From the NCBI RefSeq assembly GCF_046536515.1, contig NZ_JAWDMQ010000009.1:1-39513 (forward strand): a DNA stretch of 39,513 nucleotides, read 5' to 3'. A program made the translations under genes and the position numbers. The notes beneath the pieces were generated by a model. That model was not told the DNA's origin. It worked only from the letters and a program-made list of their open reading frames with translations, and did no database searches. This DNA comes from Caldisphaera sp046536515 (GTDB lineage Archaea; Thermoproteota; Thermoprotei_A; Sulfolobales; Acidilobaceae). Shown piece after piece: positions 1-8,040 of the stretch (position 1 is the first letter of the stretch; each line of letters opens with the position of its first letter).

Positions 1-210
1 TACATAGTTCCAACTATGGAAGAGTGGGAAGTATATCCTAGGGTTGCTGCTGCTGTCGCTGTTAAAGCTGTTGAGCAGGGCTTTGCTAGGAAGACAACAA
101 CGTATAAAGAAGAACTTGAAAACTCAACTGAAATAATATTACTATCAAGGAAAAAATTGGAAACAATTTTAGAAAAGAATTTAATAAAAGATCCTTTAGC
201 AAAAAAGTAA
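1..210 (+). CDS. Malic enzyme-like oxidoreductase, C-terminal fragment
   Basis: The reading frame is open from base 1 and stops at 210, so this is the 3' end of a gene whose body lies outside the window. The visible 69 residues begin YIVPTMEEWEVYPRVAAAVA and continue KAVEQGFARK. A proline-containing turn followed by an Ala/Val-rich helix and 'A-x-A-V-x-x-G-x-A' is the usual C-terminal end of NAD(P)-dependent malic enzymes (malate to pyruvate plus CO2), and the frame ends in a charged helix. No catalytic residue is inside the window, so the family call rests on tail resemblance alone. The internal ATG at base 16 is not a start. The DtxR-like gene follows in the same direction after 34 bases. 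Confidence 0.55.
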   Translation, partial: YIVPTMEEWEVYPRVAAAVAVKAVEQGFARKTTTYKEELENSTEIILLSRKKLETILEKNLIKDPLAKK

Positions 211-244
211 AAAGGCTTGAAAACCATAAATACTGGGATTACTT

Positions 245-649
245 ATGTCTTCCCAGCCAAAAAGAAGAGGAATTTCAATAAGTTTAGAGGAATATTTGAC
301 AACAATTTTTAAAGAAGGAGGACATGATAATCTGGTAAAATTCAGAAAAATAGCTACCTATTTAGGAACAACACAGGCAAGCGTTACAGAGGCCATGCAA
401 AGACTTGTAAAAGATGGTTACTTATACTATTTTCCATATAGAGGCGTTAGGCTAACTGAGAAAGGGATAGAATTAGCTTCATCAATAGTAAAGAAAGAGA
501 ATGAAATAAGAAATTTTTTAATATTAATTGGAATTGATGAAAAAGAATCTGAGGAACTTGCGTGTATTCTGGAACATAAAATAAGTGATAACGCCATTAA
601 AAAAATTAGAGAGTTTATTAATAATTGTGCATTAAACAAAAATTTTTAA
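245..649 (+). CDS. DtxR/MntR-family metal-dependent transcriptional regulator
   Basis: The 134-residue protein has an N-terminal winged helix (about residues 12-75; recognition helix around TTQASVTEAMQRL and wing YFPYRGVRLTEKG) and then the helical metal/dimerisation domain. The segment EELACILEHKISD is the DtxR-family signature; Cys107, Glu110 and His111 match the Cys-Glu-His of the primary site of DtxR/IdeR. Glu16 stands near the N-terminal ligand position. The His ligands expected near residues 85 and 103 are Glu here, so the second site is altered. There is no SH3-like C-terminal domain, as in MntR-size members. It probably binds Fe(II) or Mn(II) and represses metal uptake; the metal is not determined. 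The next gene, 36 bases on, is a second metal-type regulator. Confidence 0.8.
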   Translation: MSSQPKRRGISISLEEYLTTIFKEGGHDNLVKFRKIATYLGTTQASVTEAMQRLVKDGYLYYFPYRGVRLTEKGIELASSIVKKENEIRNFLILIGIDEKESEELACILEHKISDNAIKKIREFINNCALNKNF

Positions 650-685
650 TTTTTAATTACAATATAAAAATAGGCGATATGAGTA

Positions 686-1096
686 TTGGCAAAGAAAAGA
701 TTTGGTATAAGTATTCCGGACGACTTATATGATTATTTGAACAAATTATCAGAACAACTAGAAACAAATAGAAGCGATCTGGTTGAGCAAGCGGTTAAAA
801 CTTTTATAAATGATTATAAGCATTACTTAATTCCTCATACCTGCACAGGCGTAATGATTGTTTCATGCAAAGATGAAAAAGCATTGAAAGAAATAATAGA
901 TGAATTTCAAGATATTGCTAAAACTTACATTCATACACATGAAAATAATGTATGTATAGAACTTATGTTCGTATCAGGTCCTTCGGAAAAAATAGCATTA
1001 TTACAAAAGAATTTGCAAAAAGATGGAAAATGCAATCCAAGATATGTACCAATAATAAGCATAAAAGAATCTAAATCCTCGGAATCTCAACAATAG
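686..1096 (+). CDS. NikR-like ribbon-helix-helix regulator with ACT-like C-terminal domain
   Basis: Residues 4-42 form a CopG/Arc ribbon-helix-helix (RFGISIPDDLYDYLNKL, then a helix with NRSDLVEQAVKTF). Residues 53-125 have the ferredoxin/ACT-like pattern of the NikR C-terminal domain (TGVMIVSCKD, CIELMFVSGPSEKI). The NikR nickel site is only partly kept: His83-x-His85 is followed by Cys90 one residue nearer than in E. coli NikR, and the position of E. coli His76 is Asp72. Nickel specificity is therefore doubtful and another metal or effector is possible. The start is TTG at 686; a nearby ATG at 679 is out of frame. The 3' end overlaps the convergent trpS by 26 bases. Confidence 0.75.
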   Translation: MAKKRFGISIPDDLYDYLNKLSEQLETNRSDLVEQAVKTFINDYKHYLIPHTCTGVMIVSCKDEKALKEIIDEFQDIAKTYIHTHENNVCIELMFVSGPSEKIALLQKNLQKDGKCNPRYVPIISIKESKSSESQQ

Positions 1097-2201
1097 ACCA
1101 AGCTTTATCTATAGCCTTTTCAAGCTTTCTCTGATGTTCAGTTAAGAATTTTTCTAAACGAGAAAATCCGAACAATTTGCATTCTCCGCATAGCAATGAA
1201 CCAGTTTTGCACCTATTATATATATCGGCTAATTCTCTATCTTCTTGAATTAAATGATACAAATATAAATCATATACCGGACACTTTTCCGGTTCTCCTC
1301 CTAACTTCCTCTGTTCTTCAGCTGTATTCCTGCCTCCTGTTAAAGAAGACATGAATTTCTTTCTAGCAACATCTATTTGATCGGTTAAAAATATTGTTAC
1401 ATCAGGTTTACTGCTGCTCATTTTTCCTCCATCCAAACCCCTTATAAGCCTGTGATATATAGAAGCTGGGGGCTCCAATTCTATTTCTCCTTTAAACCTT
1501 CCAGCTAAATCTCTAGTTAGTCTCAAGTGAGGATCTTGATCAGCACCTACTGGAACTACAACGTGTTTATATTCTCCATATTCTGGTAATTGTGGATGCA
1601 ATATATCAGCTGCTTGAGTTAGCGCAGAAATAATTTTACCAGGTGTAATTTCGCCGTATATTGCCTCAAGCTCGTTATATGAAATTTTAGAAGCAAACAA
1701 TTGTATTAATGAGTGATAAGAACCTTTCCTGTTAGTCTGAAAATAGAAGTCTGTTTTGTTAGGATCTAAACCAAGAGCTATTAGGTTAGCAACATATTCC
1801 TCTATCCCTATCTTTATTACATCTTTTCTTGATATGTGCCTAACTGCATATGCTTCTGCATCAGCTAAGCCAACAAATATTTTAAAACCTAATTTTTGGA
1901 AATATATTAATTCCAGTCCTGTCATCATGTGACCGAAATGAAATCTTCCACTTGGCATAAATCCTGTCATTGCTGCAGCTCTTTCCTTGTTTTCAATAGC
2001 TTTTAATATTACGTTATCAAAATCCCTATGCCCAAAAATTATTCCTCTCTTCATAAATGCACTTAGCTCTATACCATCATTATTCATTCTACCAATTACT
2101 TCCTCAAAAGGTCTAATTCCAAATACTTCATAAAGCCTACTATAATCCTTTATTTCAGGTCTTCCCCATGGGTCTAATTTTATTTCATTTTCCTCGGGCA
2201 T
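1071..2201 (-). CDS. trpS: Tryptophanyl-tRNA synthetase, archaeal type
   Basis: This class I aminoacyl-tRNA synthetase charges tRNA-Trp. The ATP-binding HIGH-type motif is HFGH within PSGRFHFGHMMTG (about residues 88-91), and the KMSKS-type loop is KMSSSKP (about 260-266). VVPVGADQDPHLRLTRD between them is characteristic of the archaeal/eukaryotic TrpRS subgroup. The length (376 residues) is normal. The frame can be extended to a GTG at 2210, but that GTG lies inside an AGGTG ribosome-binding site placed five bases before the ATG at 2201, so I take the protein to begin MPEENEIKLDPWG. It is monocistronic and convergent with the NikR-like gene, with a long upstream gap that holds an IS relic. 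Confidence 0.95.
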   Translation of the reverse strand: MPEENEIKLDPWGRPEIKDYSRLYEVFGIRPFEEVIGRMNNDGIELSAFMKRGIIFGHRDFDNVILKAIENKERAAAMTGFMPSGRFHFGHMMTGLELIYFQKLGFKIFVGLADAEAYAVRHISRKDVIKIGIEEYVANLIALGLDPNKTDFYFQTNRKGSYHSLIQLFASKISYNELEAIYGEITPGKIISALTQAADILHPQLPEYGEYKHVVVPVGADQDPHLRLTRDLAGRFKGEIELEPPASIYHRLIRGLDGGKMSSSKPDVTIFLTDQIDVARKKFMSSLTGGRNTAEEQRKLGGEPEKCPVYDLYLYHLIQEDRELADIYNRCKTGSLLCGECKLFGFSRLEKFLTEHQRKLEKAIDKAWSIVEIPRI

Positions 2202-2390
2202 GCAATACACCTATTATATATTACTCTTGAAAGTAATTTATCTATCTTTACATATAAAGCTTCCCGCATTTCATATTGGTATTTAAGATCGCTTTTTTAT
2301 GGCTTAATTGCTAATTCCATAATATGACCTAGCCCTTTAAGGTAAGTTCATATTATTAATAATCAGATCTTGTATATAAATGTTTATCTG

Positions 2391-2531
2391 TTCTCCATCC
2401 TGCCCTGAAGGGCAAGAATTCCCTGAGGTCTTAAGGGTTACACCCCTTTATGCGTGCTACTCTTTTATATATAGTATTTTTAATTTAAGACTTTTACCCC
2501 ACTCCTAGAAGGGGGAGGATTGTCGTTCTCC
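2391..2531 (-). mobile_element. Internally deleted IS200/IS605-type relic (relic A)
   Basis: Read on the minus strand, this about 140-bp stretch begins with a left end like that of the TnpB element at 22.6 kb: a CCCCCTTCTAGGAGTGGGG palindrome, TAAAA, and an AT-rich run ending TAAAAATACTAT. It then passes directly to the right end, AGAGTAGCACGCATAAAGG, GGTGTAACCCTTAAGACCTC and GCCCTTCAGGGC. The same right-end blocks occur at 23,240-23,315. All coding sequence is missing, so it can only have moved with a transposase supplied from elsewhere. The rest of the trpS/2620 gap (2202-2390 and 2532-2610) shows only AT-rich DNA and presumably the promoters of the two flanking genes. Confidence 0.8.
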
Positions 2532-2619
2532 TTATCAAGAAGGTATTCATCCTCATGCAATGAAAGCCTCCCCTTAAAAATTATAGCCTTTAGATACAAC
2601 TGTTTTCTATGGTGAAAGT

Positions 2620-3567
2620 TTGGAAGAACTAGATGAATTTGATTTTGAGCTATATGATATAATAAAAGAATATATGCCAATAACCCTATCAGAATTAGCT
2701 AGAACTTTGGGCCATAGCAAAAGTATGATACATAGGAGAATAAAAAAACTGGAAGCATCAGGTCTTATAAAAGTATTTAATCAAGGCGGAGTATCCATAA
2801 TAACGGCCAATCTAATGAATGATTCAATAATAACAATTGGGATTCTAAGAGCTAGCGAGTACCCATACATAATAAAATTTGCTAAAAATTTAGAAAAGAT
2901 TTTTAATCATGTTAAAATAGTTGTTTATGATGAAGCATATAAAGAAGCCTTAGACCTATCAACCGGGAAATTAAAGCTGGCTATGAATCCAGCTATTTCA
3001 CTGTTAGCCATACACAGGATAAGCAGAGGTCAAGTACATATAATTGGTGGAGGGAGCGGTGGAGGTAGTGGGATAATAAATAACTCAAATGGAAAAAATG
3101 GGCATTCAACATCTATTATGTCATCAATGGAACTTTGCGCTGATATGAACAACCTAGAAATGCCAAGAATATACAGCAATAGCGGTTTAGATATTTTAAA
3201 TAAGGTTATAAAAGGTGAAGTAAGACAAGGTGTAGTATGGGAACCATATTTATCAATAGCATCAAAAAGCAATTTGAAAACAACCTCTTGTGAATTAGAA
3301 ACATGTTGCTTATTAGGGGCACACTCATCTTTATATGATAAATATGAAAAGATATCAAAAGCGTTTTCTGATGCTATATCAGGCAACATATCGAATTTAG
3401 AGGGTTACGCAAACATAATCAATATGCCATTGGATTTAGTTAAATTATCAGTTAAGAGCTATACTTTTTTCGAAGAGCCTGATAAAAATTATTTAAAAAG
3501 CATAATAAGCAACTTAAGAAATACAATACTGCCTAGCGATATTATAGAAAAATCAGTCATAATCTAG
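2620..3567 (+). CDS. Winged-helix regulator fused to a solute-binding-protein-like domain
   Basis: Residues 8-55 are a winged helix of the Lrp/MarR kind (LSELARTLGHSKSMIHRRIK, then LEASGLIKVF). Residues 70-315 resemble the NMT1/THI5 type of periplasmic-binding fold: the lobe boundary carries a glycine-rich loop HIIGGGSGGGSG (140-151), and GEVRQGVVWEPY (199-210) is the 'x-x-D/Q-x-V-V-W-E-P' segment that lines the ligand cleft. There is no signal peptide, so it is cytoplasmic. The likely role is a one-component sensor binding a small molecule (nitrate/sulfonate/pyrimidine-like ligands are usual for the fold); the ligand is unknown. The start is TTG at 2620 after a GGTGA site. The 3' end overlaps the convergent kinase gene by 15 bases. 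Confidence 0.65.
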   Translation: MEELDEFDFELYDIIKEYMPITLSELARTLGHSKSMIHRRIKKLEASGLIKVFNQGGVSIITANLMNDSIITIGILRASEYPYIIKFAKNLEKIFNHVKIVVYDEAYKEALDLSTGKLKLAMNPAISLLAIHRISRGQVHIIGGGSGGGSGIINNSNGKNGHSTSIMSSMELCADMNNLEMPRIYSNSGLDILNKVIKGEVRQGVVWEPYLSIASKSNLKTTSCELETCCLLGAHSSLYDKYEKISKAFSDAISGNISNLEGYANIINMPLDLVKLSVKSYTFFEEPDKNYLKSIISNLRNTILPSDIIEKSVII

Positions 3568-4914
3568 GTCTTTTAGAGTAAGTCTGAGCTCTGCTAACAA
3601 GGTTGGTAGTGGTGTCATTAATGCTGTAAGATGAGGTCCTTTTATATAACTTAAAACCTTTTTCCAATCTTCCTTAGGTCTTGATTCAACATAAGACTTT
3701 AAAGTCTCCTTTACAAGCTTAGAATTTGCCTGGAAAGTTCTTGCATATGCAAAAAATACCGCTAAGTCCCATGCTGCTTTTTTATGAGTATAGTTACTTA
3801 CTTGTTCAGCGTCTATAAGGGCCATATTATCATTATCAATCATAACAAAGTTTCCCGGATTGGGGTCCCCTAAAGTTCTATTATGGTTATGTATCAAAGC
3901 TAAGCTTTTTCCCATATTATACCATGCGTAAGGGTTTTTGCTCTTTAGGACAACTTCTCCATCAAGGAATTCCCTTATCATTTTATATTCATATTTCTCT
4001 GAACATAAACTTAAAATTTTAGGAGTGATAATTACTTTTCTTAAATCTAATAAAGATTTATACTCATTAATTAACCTTGATAGCGGCGTTTCCTTAAATG
4101 GAAATATTGATGCAGAAACTGCTCCGGCCATAAACCATTTTAATGTTCCGTATATGTACTCTTTTATTACTATTTTTTTCTCATTGTTTTCACAAATTTG
4201 ACTTGAAGATAACAAACCAGGTCTCTTGCATCTATACTCATTGCCTAAAATGTTTTTAATATAATTATCGCTATCGCTACAGCTTTTAAATATAATACCT
4301 TCAGGCAAGGAAATTATACTATATGGATTTTTTATCAATTCCATTGGTATGCAAGACTTTCCTATATTAACATTAGTATTAGAATATAATGTTAAAAATC
4401 CAAGGATTACATTTTTTCCTATATTGCCCATGATTTTATTTGCTCCAATTGTTAACATATTGAAATTTAAATTTATGTTACCATTATCGACACTACCTAT
4501 GTTTTTTATATATATTTCATAGTCATCCCTTAAACCTTTAAGGCCTAACTTATTAATTACATCATTATATATGCAAGAATAAACATCTCTAAGTTCAGAC
4601 ATTTTAGATAAAGGTATAAACTCTACAGGTATCTTGAAATAGTTAGCAAGTTTTCCGTATCTTTGCATAAATTCGTAAGCTTGCTCTATAGTGACCCTTA
4701 CCTTATAATATTCTATTAAATCTTTGAAATTTTCATCATATTCAACTGGGGGAACGAGTAAACCTGAGACTACATCACCTAATGTACCTAACTTTACATC
4801 AGCAGAAAGAACCATATCTCCAACAACAAGTACATTATTTTCTTCAAATGATGGTAGTTTAAATCCATTAACTACTTTAATTGTATAATTAATTCCTCTA
4901 ATTTCACCTTCCAT
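3553..4914 (-). CDS. Protein kinase-like protein (Bud32/RIO-related C-terminal lobe)
   Basis: The 453-residue protein has a C-terminal kinase-type catalytic core. SLALIHNHNRTLGDPNPGNF gives the catalytic loop (Asp350, Asn355), MALIDAEQ gives the metal-binding Asp368 in place of DFG, and KKAAWDLAVFFAYA resembles the helix after the activation segment in Bud32/RIO-like kinases. VIKEYIYGTLKWFMAGA could supply the N-lobe Lys, but a P-loop is not evident. Residues 1-230 match nothing I recognise; they include NxNxNFN-type repeats typical of beta strands. A small-molecule kinase is an alternative to a protein kinase. The start ATG overlaps the end of the upstream UPF0248 gene by 11 bases, indicating translational coupling. 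Confidence 0.55.
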   Translation of the reverse strand: MEGEIRGINYTIKVVNGFKLPSFEENNVLVVGDMVLSADVKLGTLGDVVSGLLVPPVEYDENFKDLIEYYKVRVTIEQAYEFMQRYGKLANYFKIPVEFIPLSKMSELRDVYSCIYNDVINKLGLKGLRDDYEIYIKNIGSVDNGNINLNFNMLTIGANKIMGNIGKNVILGFLTLYSNTNVNIGKSCIPMELIKNPYSIISLPEGIIFKSCSDSDNYIKNILGNEYRCKRPGLLSSSQICENNEKKIVIKEYIYGTLKWFMAGAVSASIFPFKETPLSRLINEYKSLLDLRKVIITPKILSLCSEKYEYKMIREFLDGEVVLKSKNPYAWYNMGKSLALIHNHNRTLGDPNPGNFVMIDNDNMALIDAEQVSNYTHKKAAWDLAVFFAYARTFQANSKLVKETLKSYVESRPKEDWKKVLSYIKGPHLTALMTPLPTLLAELRLTLKDLDYD

Positions 4915-5176
4915 TGCTTATCACCTTTTTCCACAAAACCTCTCCATCAACTGTTTTAATTTCAACAATTCTATGAATTGGTATAATTGTCTCATTATCG
5001 CTTAGAGTTATTGCCCAGTTACTAACTGCTATTACATCCTTTGTCGATAATTGTAATAATCTATTCCCCTGATCACGTGATCTATCAACATAAGTAATTA
5101 TATATTCTTCCTTATTATTGACTGAGTTTATTGCTTTACCAATAATGTCTTTTATCTTACTCCTTTTTCTAGACAT
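4904..5176 (-). CDS. UPF0248 (DUF504) family protein
   Basis: The segment from EEYIITYVDRSRDQGNRLL through DVIAVSNWAITLSDNETIIP to IPIHRIVEIKTVDGEVLWKK is the conserved core of the archaeal UPF0248 family, whose function is not established. The family is small (about 80-90 residues). The frame extends to an ATG at 5236, but that would overlap the divergent HIT gene. The ATG at 5176 has a GGTG site five bases upstream and gives the family's normal length, so I prefer MSRKRSKIKDIIG (90 residues). It leads an operon with the kinase-like gene, which it overlaps by 11 bases. The 58 bases between it and the HIT gene must hold both divergent promoters. Confidence 0.85.
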   Translation of the reverse strand: MSRKRSKIKDIIGKAINSVNNKEEYIITYVDRSRDQGNRLLQLSTKDVIAVSNWAITLSDNETIIPIHRIVEIKTVDGEVLWKKVISNGR

Positions 5177-5234
5177 ACTGCACCATTTTTCAGTTATATG
5201 ATTTAGATTAATATATTTGTTATATGACTTTAAC

Positions 5235-5690
5235 ATGGTGAAAAAATTGACGTGTGTATTTTGTGAAATATCAAGAAAAGAAAAATCTGCTCATATTGTT
5301 TATGAAGATAAAGATATCATGGTAATACTTGATATAAATCCGATTTCCAAAGGTCATTTATTAGTTATTCCGAAAGAACATCATGAGACAATTCAAGATA
5401 CGCCAGTAAGAACTTTAGTTAAGACATGGATAGTTGCTTCAGCTTTTGCTAAAATTTATAGAGATAGATTAAAGGCACCAGGAGTTAATGTTATAACAAA
5501 CAGTGGTTCTCCAGCTGGACAAGTTATTTTTCATTTTCATGTTCATGTTATACCAAGATGGGAGCAAGACAGCTTTAAAAAAGGAGGAAGGCATTCGCTA
5601 AGTGAAGAAGAAGCTGTTGAAGTAACTAAAATGTTATCAGATCATTTAGATATAGTAAAATCCTATTTAAATGAATTTCCTACTATATGA
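5235..5690 (+). CDS. HIT-family nucleotide hydrolase
   Basis: The histidine-triad motif HFHVHVIPRW is near residues 95-104, with the last His of the triad as the likely nucleophile of nucleoside-phosphoramidate or dinucleotide hydrolysis. The N-terminal CVFCEIS and YEDKDIMVILDINPISKGHL segments are typical of Hint/Fhit-like proteins, and the CxxC may bind zinc. The frame opens at TTG 5217, but the ATG at 5235 (MVKKLTCVFCEI) is the natural start; a TTG at 5247 behind GGTGA is a further possibility. Upstream it is divergent from the UPF0248 gene; its 3' end overlaps the TusA-like gene by 8 bases. Confidence 0.9.
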   Translation: MVKKLTCVFCEISRKEKSAHIVYEDKDIMVILDINPISKGHLLVIPKEHHETIQDTPVRTLVKTWIVASAFAKIYRDRLKAPGVNVITNSGSPAGQVIFHFHVHVIPRWEQDSFKKGGRHSLSEEEAVEVTKMLSDHLDIVKSYLNEFPTI

Positions 5691-5925
5691 TGCTTCTAAA
5701 ATCTCTTAGCTTTATAACATGTAACCTATATATCCCATTTGAATCATTCATTATAGTAACCAATGCATTCCCACTGTTTTTAATAAGTTTATAAGAATTA
5801 TAGGCACAAACTTCATTATCCATTATAAATTCTACTTCTTCTCCTTGACCCATTTTTCCAAACTCTCTATAAGCTAAAAACATAGGTTCAGGGCAATCTA
5901 AATTAGTTAAATTAATTGTCTTCAT
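5683..5925 (-). CDS. TusA/SirA-like sulfur carrier protein
   Basis: This small protein has the family signature NLTNLDCPEPMFLAYREF, in which the Cys of CPEP (residue 11 from the chosen start) carries persulfide in sulfur-relay proteins. The remainder shows the beta-alpha-beta-alpha-beta-beta pattern (GEEVEFIMDNEVCAYNSYKL; ALVTIMNDSNGIYRLHVIKL). The ATG at 5925 sits behind a GGGTGG site and gives MKTINLTNLD, so the 10-residue extension to 5955 is probably not translated. It is the last gene of a three-gene unit, SelD-like, acylphosphatase, TusA-like. That linkage points to sulfur (or selenium) handling rather than general metabolism. Confidence 0.85.
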   Translation of the reverse strand: MKTINLTNLDCPEPMFLAYREFGKMGQGEEVEFIMDNEVCAYNSYKLIKNSGNALVTIMNDSNGIYRLHVIKLRDFRSII

Positions 5926-5935
5926 TATTGCCACC

Positions 5936-6199
5936 CTATAGCTTTTTGAAATCATTAAAATAACAGTTATCTAGTTTTTCTGTTTCTACTTTATTTACCT
6001 CAAAATAACTATTTTTTATTATTTCTAATAATTTATTTATAGATTCGTTATTCCCATTAGCAATTATTTCGACTCTTCCATCAGAAAGATTTTTAGCATA
6101 GCCTTTTATATTAAGCTTTTTAGCATTGGACCAAATAAAATGCCTAAATCCTACACCTTGTACATGACCATCAACAAGTATCTTTAAACAAATTTCCAT
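5936..6199 (-). CDS. acyP: Acylphosphatase
   Basis: The 87-residue protein has the full acylphosphatase signature: KILVDGHVQGVGFRHFIWSN, with the phosphate-binding loop and Arg19, followed by IKGYAKNLSDGRVEIIANG, which holds the catalytic Asn37. It hydrolyses acyl-phosphates such as carbamoyl phosphate or 1,3-bisphosphoglycerate. A perfect GAGGTGAT Shine-Dalgarno overlaps the TGA stop of the upstream SelD-like gene, four bases before the ATG, so translation is coupled. Its place between SelD-like and TusA-like genes is notable, because an acyl-phosphate hydrolase could act on a by-product of the SelD-like enzyme; that link is inference. Confidence 0.93.
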   Translation of the reverse strand: MEICLKILVDGHVQGVGFRHFIWSNAKKLNIKGYAKNLSDGRVEIIANGNNESINKLLEIIKNSYFEVNKVETEKLDNCYFNDFKKL

Positions 6200-6208
6200 T
6201 AAATCACC

Positions 6209-7636
6209 TCAATATAAATTAAACTTACTTAAAACCTCTTGGTCTAATATATATCTTTTTATCTTCTTTGGGACATCTACTTCTTGTCTTCCCTTTTCTA
6301 CTACTTCTCCTATTACATAAGGATCATAACCTTTATATTTTAGATCCCTAATAATATCTTCATAAATCTCTTCTGGAGATATTATAATAAATCCCCCATT
6401 TGTGCCTGCTGTTGCATTAGGCATCAAGAAGTTATCTGTTGCAAACTCAGATATTTCTGGGAAAAGTAAGGGGAAATCATATAACCTTATATGAGTTTTT
6501 GTTAAATTTGCCTGCTCCCAAATAACCAATATCCCTGGTCCCGTAACGTCTGTTGCTGAAACTATATGCTTTTCTTTTGAAAAATCTTCATTTAAATCTG
6601 GTAGATATTTTGCTATAACTTCTCCCATGGATTTGTTAGGAGACGATATTATATTAAAAGCCTTTTCTTTAATCTTTTCTAGCGTATCTAAGTCTATTCC
6701 TCTCTTTTCAAGTTCATCTATAATGCTTTCATCAATAGCAGTTGATAAATATGTTGTAATTGGAGAGAGCTCTCCTAATGGTCTAGTGGTTATTATTTTC
6801 ATACCTTTATCTGCTTTATCATGAAACATCGGTGGTTTCTTATTACTGGTAGCAATTACCGTAGCGCCCAACAGAAGCCTTCCTTTTTTAGGTTGTTCTA
6901 TATCTAAAATTTTAGCACCTATTTCATTTGCAAATCTTTTGGAATTTTTGTATAGTTCTTCTTTTAGTTCTTCTGTTGGGGCATTCAATACTGGAGCTAT
7001 TTTAAGATCTTTATAAGCTCCTAAAACAAACAAATCATTAAGAGAATTTGATATAGAACCCGATACCTGCCTGTAATCCGAGGGAAGGCTGGTAGGATCT
7101 ATAATATGCATAGTGTCATTATTAGCTGCAACAATTTCTTCTCCTTTATTATATGATATTAAATCAGCCAACATAAATTCATCTTCTCTATAGGGAGTAA
7201 CTATAGAATGACCTTTTCCTATATTAATTAATGGAGCGCAGTCACAAAGACTTTCATATGCAGGCATTACTTTCCTAATAAATTTCTCTGGCTCATTTGC
7301 AGCTAATTGATAGACCTGCACTAAAATAATAGCTCTAATTTCACTATCAATTTTATAATTTAGGTTAACTTTTTCCCCTAAGGGAAGTATTTTTCTATTT
7401 ATTTCAACTGAATCAGGATCTGCATAAAATATATCTGCATCTTCTCTTTCTGCTATTCTTAGGTTCTTTGATTGAAGATATGGTCTTATTTTTTCCATAG
7501 CCGGATAAACAATTTTTAGCAAATCGACCTTAACGGCGCATCCTGTTGCAAGAGACAACGGATCAGCTCCTAAATTCCTATAATACGAGAGCCTCTGTTT
7601 AATATTATTAATTAACTCAATTCTTTTTTCATTCAT
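6209..7636 (-). CDS. SelD-related putative sulfur-metabolism protein (AIR synthase-like fold)
   Basis: The N-terminal LSLATGCAVKVDLLKIVYPAM has Cys33-x-x-Lys36, the spacing of the catalytic Cys/Sec and Lys of selenophosphate synthetase. IVTPYREDEFMLADLISYNKG and IIDPTSLPSDYRQVSGSISN correspond to the PurM/SelD nucleotide-binding core. GRLLLGATVIATSNKKPPMF and VSATDVTGPGILVIWEQAN follow, and NATAGTNGGFIIISPEE resembles the C-terminal glycine loop. At 475 residues it is longer than true SelD (about 340), and it matches the archaeal SelD-related proteins found beside TusA-like genes. It may make an activated thiophosphate rather than selenophosphate; the product is not known. It is the first gene of the operon with acylphosphatase and the TusA-like protein. 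The ATG at 7636 follows a GGGAT site. Confidence 0.75.
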   Translation of the reverse strand: MNEKRIELINNIKQRLSYYRNLGADPLSLATGCAVKVDLLKIVYPAMEKIRPYLQSKNLRIAEREDADIFYADPDSVEINRKILPLGEKVNLNYKIDSEIRAIILVQVYQLAANEPEKFIRKVMPAYESLCDCAPLINIGKGHSIVTPYREDEFMLADLISYNKGEEIVAANNDTMHIIDPTSLPSDYRQVSGSISNSLNDLFVLGAYKDLKIAPVLNAPTEELKEELYKNSKRFANEIGAKILDIEQPKKGRLLLGATVIATSNKKPPMFHDKADKGMKIITTRPLGELSPITTYLSTAIDESIIDELEKRGIDLDTLEKIKEKAFNIISSPNKSMGEVIAKYLPDLNEDFSKEKHIVSATDVTGPGILVIWEQANLTKTHIRLYDFPLLFPEISEFATDNFLMPNATAGTNGGFIIISPEEIYEDIIRDLKYKGYDPYVIGEVVEKGRQEVDVPKKIKRYILDQEVLSKFNLY

Positions 7637-7752
7637 ATTTATCCCTTATTCTATATATTTAAAGACTGTTTTTAAATATTTCTTATATAGAGAATATTTT
7701 ACTTTATATAAAAATTTCTATAAAACGAAAAGAAACAACGAATCTTGTTTTT

Positions 7753-8012
7753 GAAGGCAGAGCAAAGTTCAAACCTTGCTTTTCAAAAAATTAATGCAAA
7801 CTGCCAATAGGGTATGCGTAACTGAAACATAAGACAAGTCTTCACAATAATTAACATTGCCGATGAGAGTACAGTATCTTCTGGTCAAATCTAATAAGAT
7901 GAGGAGTGGGAGCCTAATTTACTCCCACAACACCAGAGGGTATAATATGGTAGTCATAAATGGGTGTAACCCTATAGACCACAAAGAGCCCTTCATGATG
8001 TAGAAGAAATCA
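7753..8012 (+). mobile_element. MITE-like IS200/IS605-derived relic (relic B)
   Basis: This occupies most of the 431-bp gap between the SelD-like and O-phosphoserine sulfhydrylase genes. The order is: a left-end hairpin (AGCAAAG / CCTTGCT type, near 7761), a block CTGCCAATAGGGTATGCGTA, a hairpin region beginning CTTCTGGTC with a perfect GTGGGAG/CTCCCAC inner stem (about 7888-7945), and a right end GGGTGTAACCCTATAGACC with GAGCCCTTCATGATG. The same blocks occur in the same order, inverted, at 13,100-13,366 and in weaker form at 11,411-11,681. The hairpin and right end match the TnpB element at 22.6 kb. There is no coding capacity. Confidence 0.75.
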
Positions 8013-8040
8013 GTTGTTTCACTAAACACTATAAACTAAA

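Noticed and set aside
3030..3389. 119-codon minus-strand frame inside the winged-helix regulator
   Set aside because: The sense frame has clear HTH and ligand-domain motifs; the antisense one has none.
5177..5236. 20-residue N-terminal extension of the UPF0248 protein
   Set aside because: It would overlap the HIT start, is not part of the family core, and the ATG at 5,176 has its own GGTG site.
7756..7790. Possible tRNA T-arm (GTTCAAACC-like sequence)
   Set aside because: It is the left-end hairpin of relic B; no acceptor stem or anticodon arm can be built around it.
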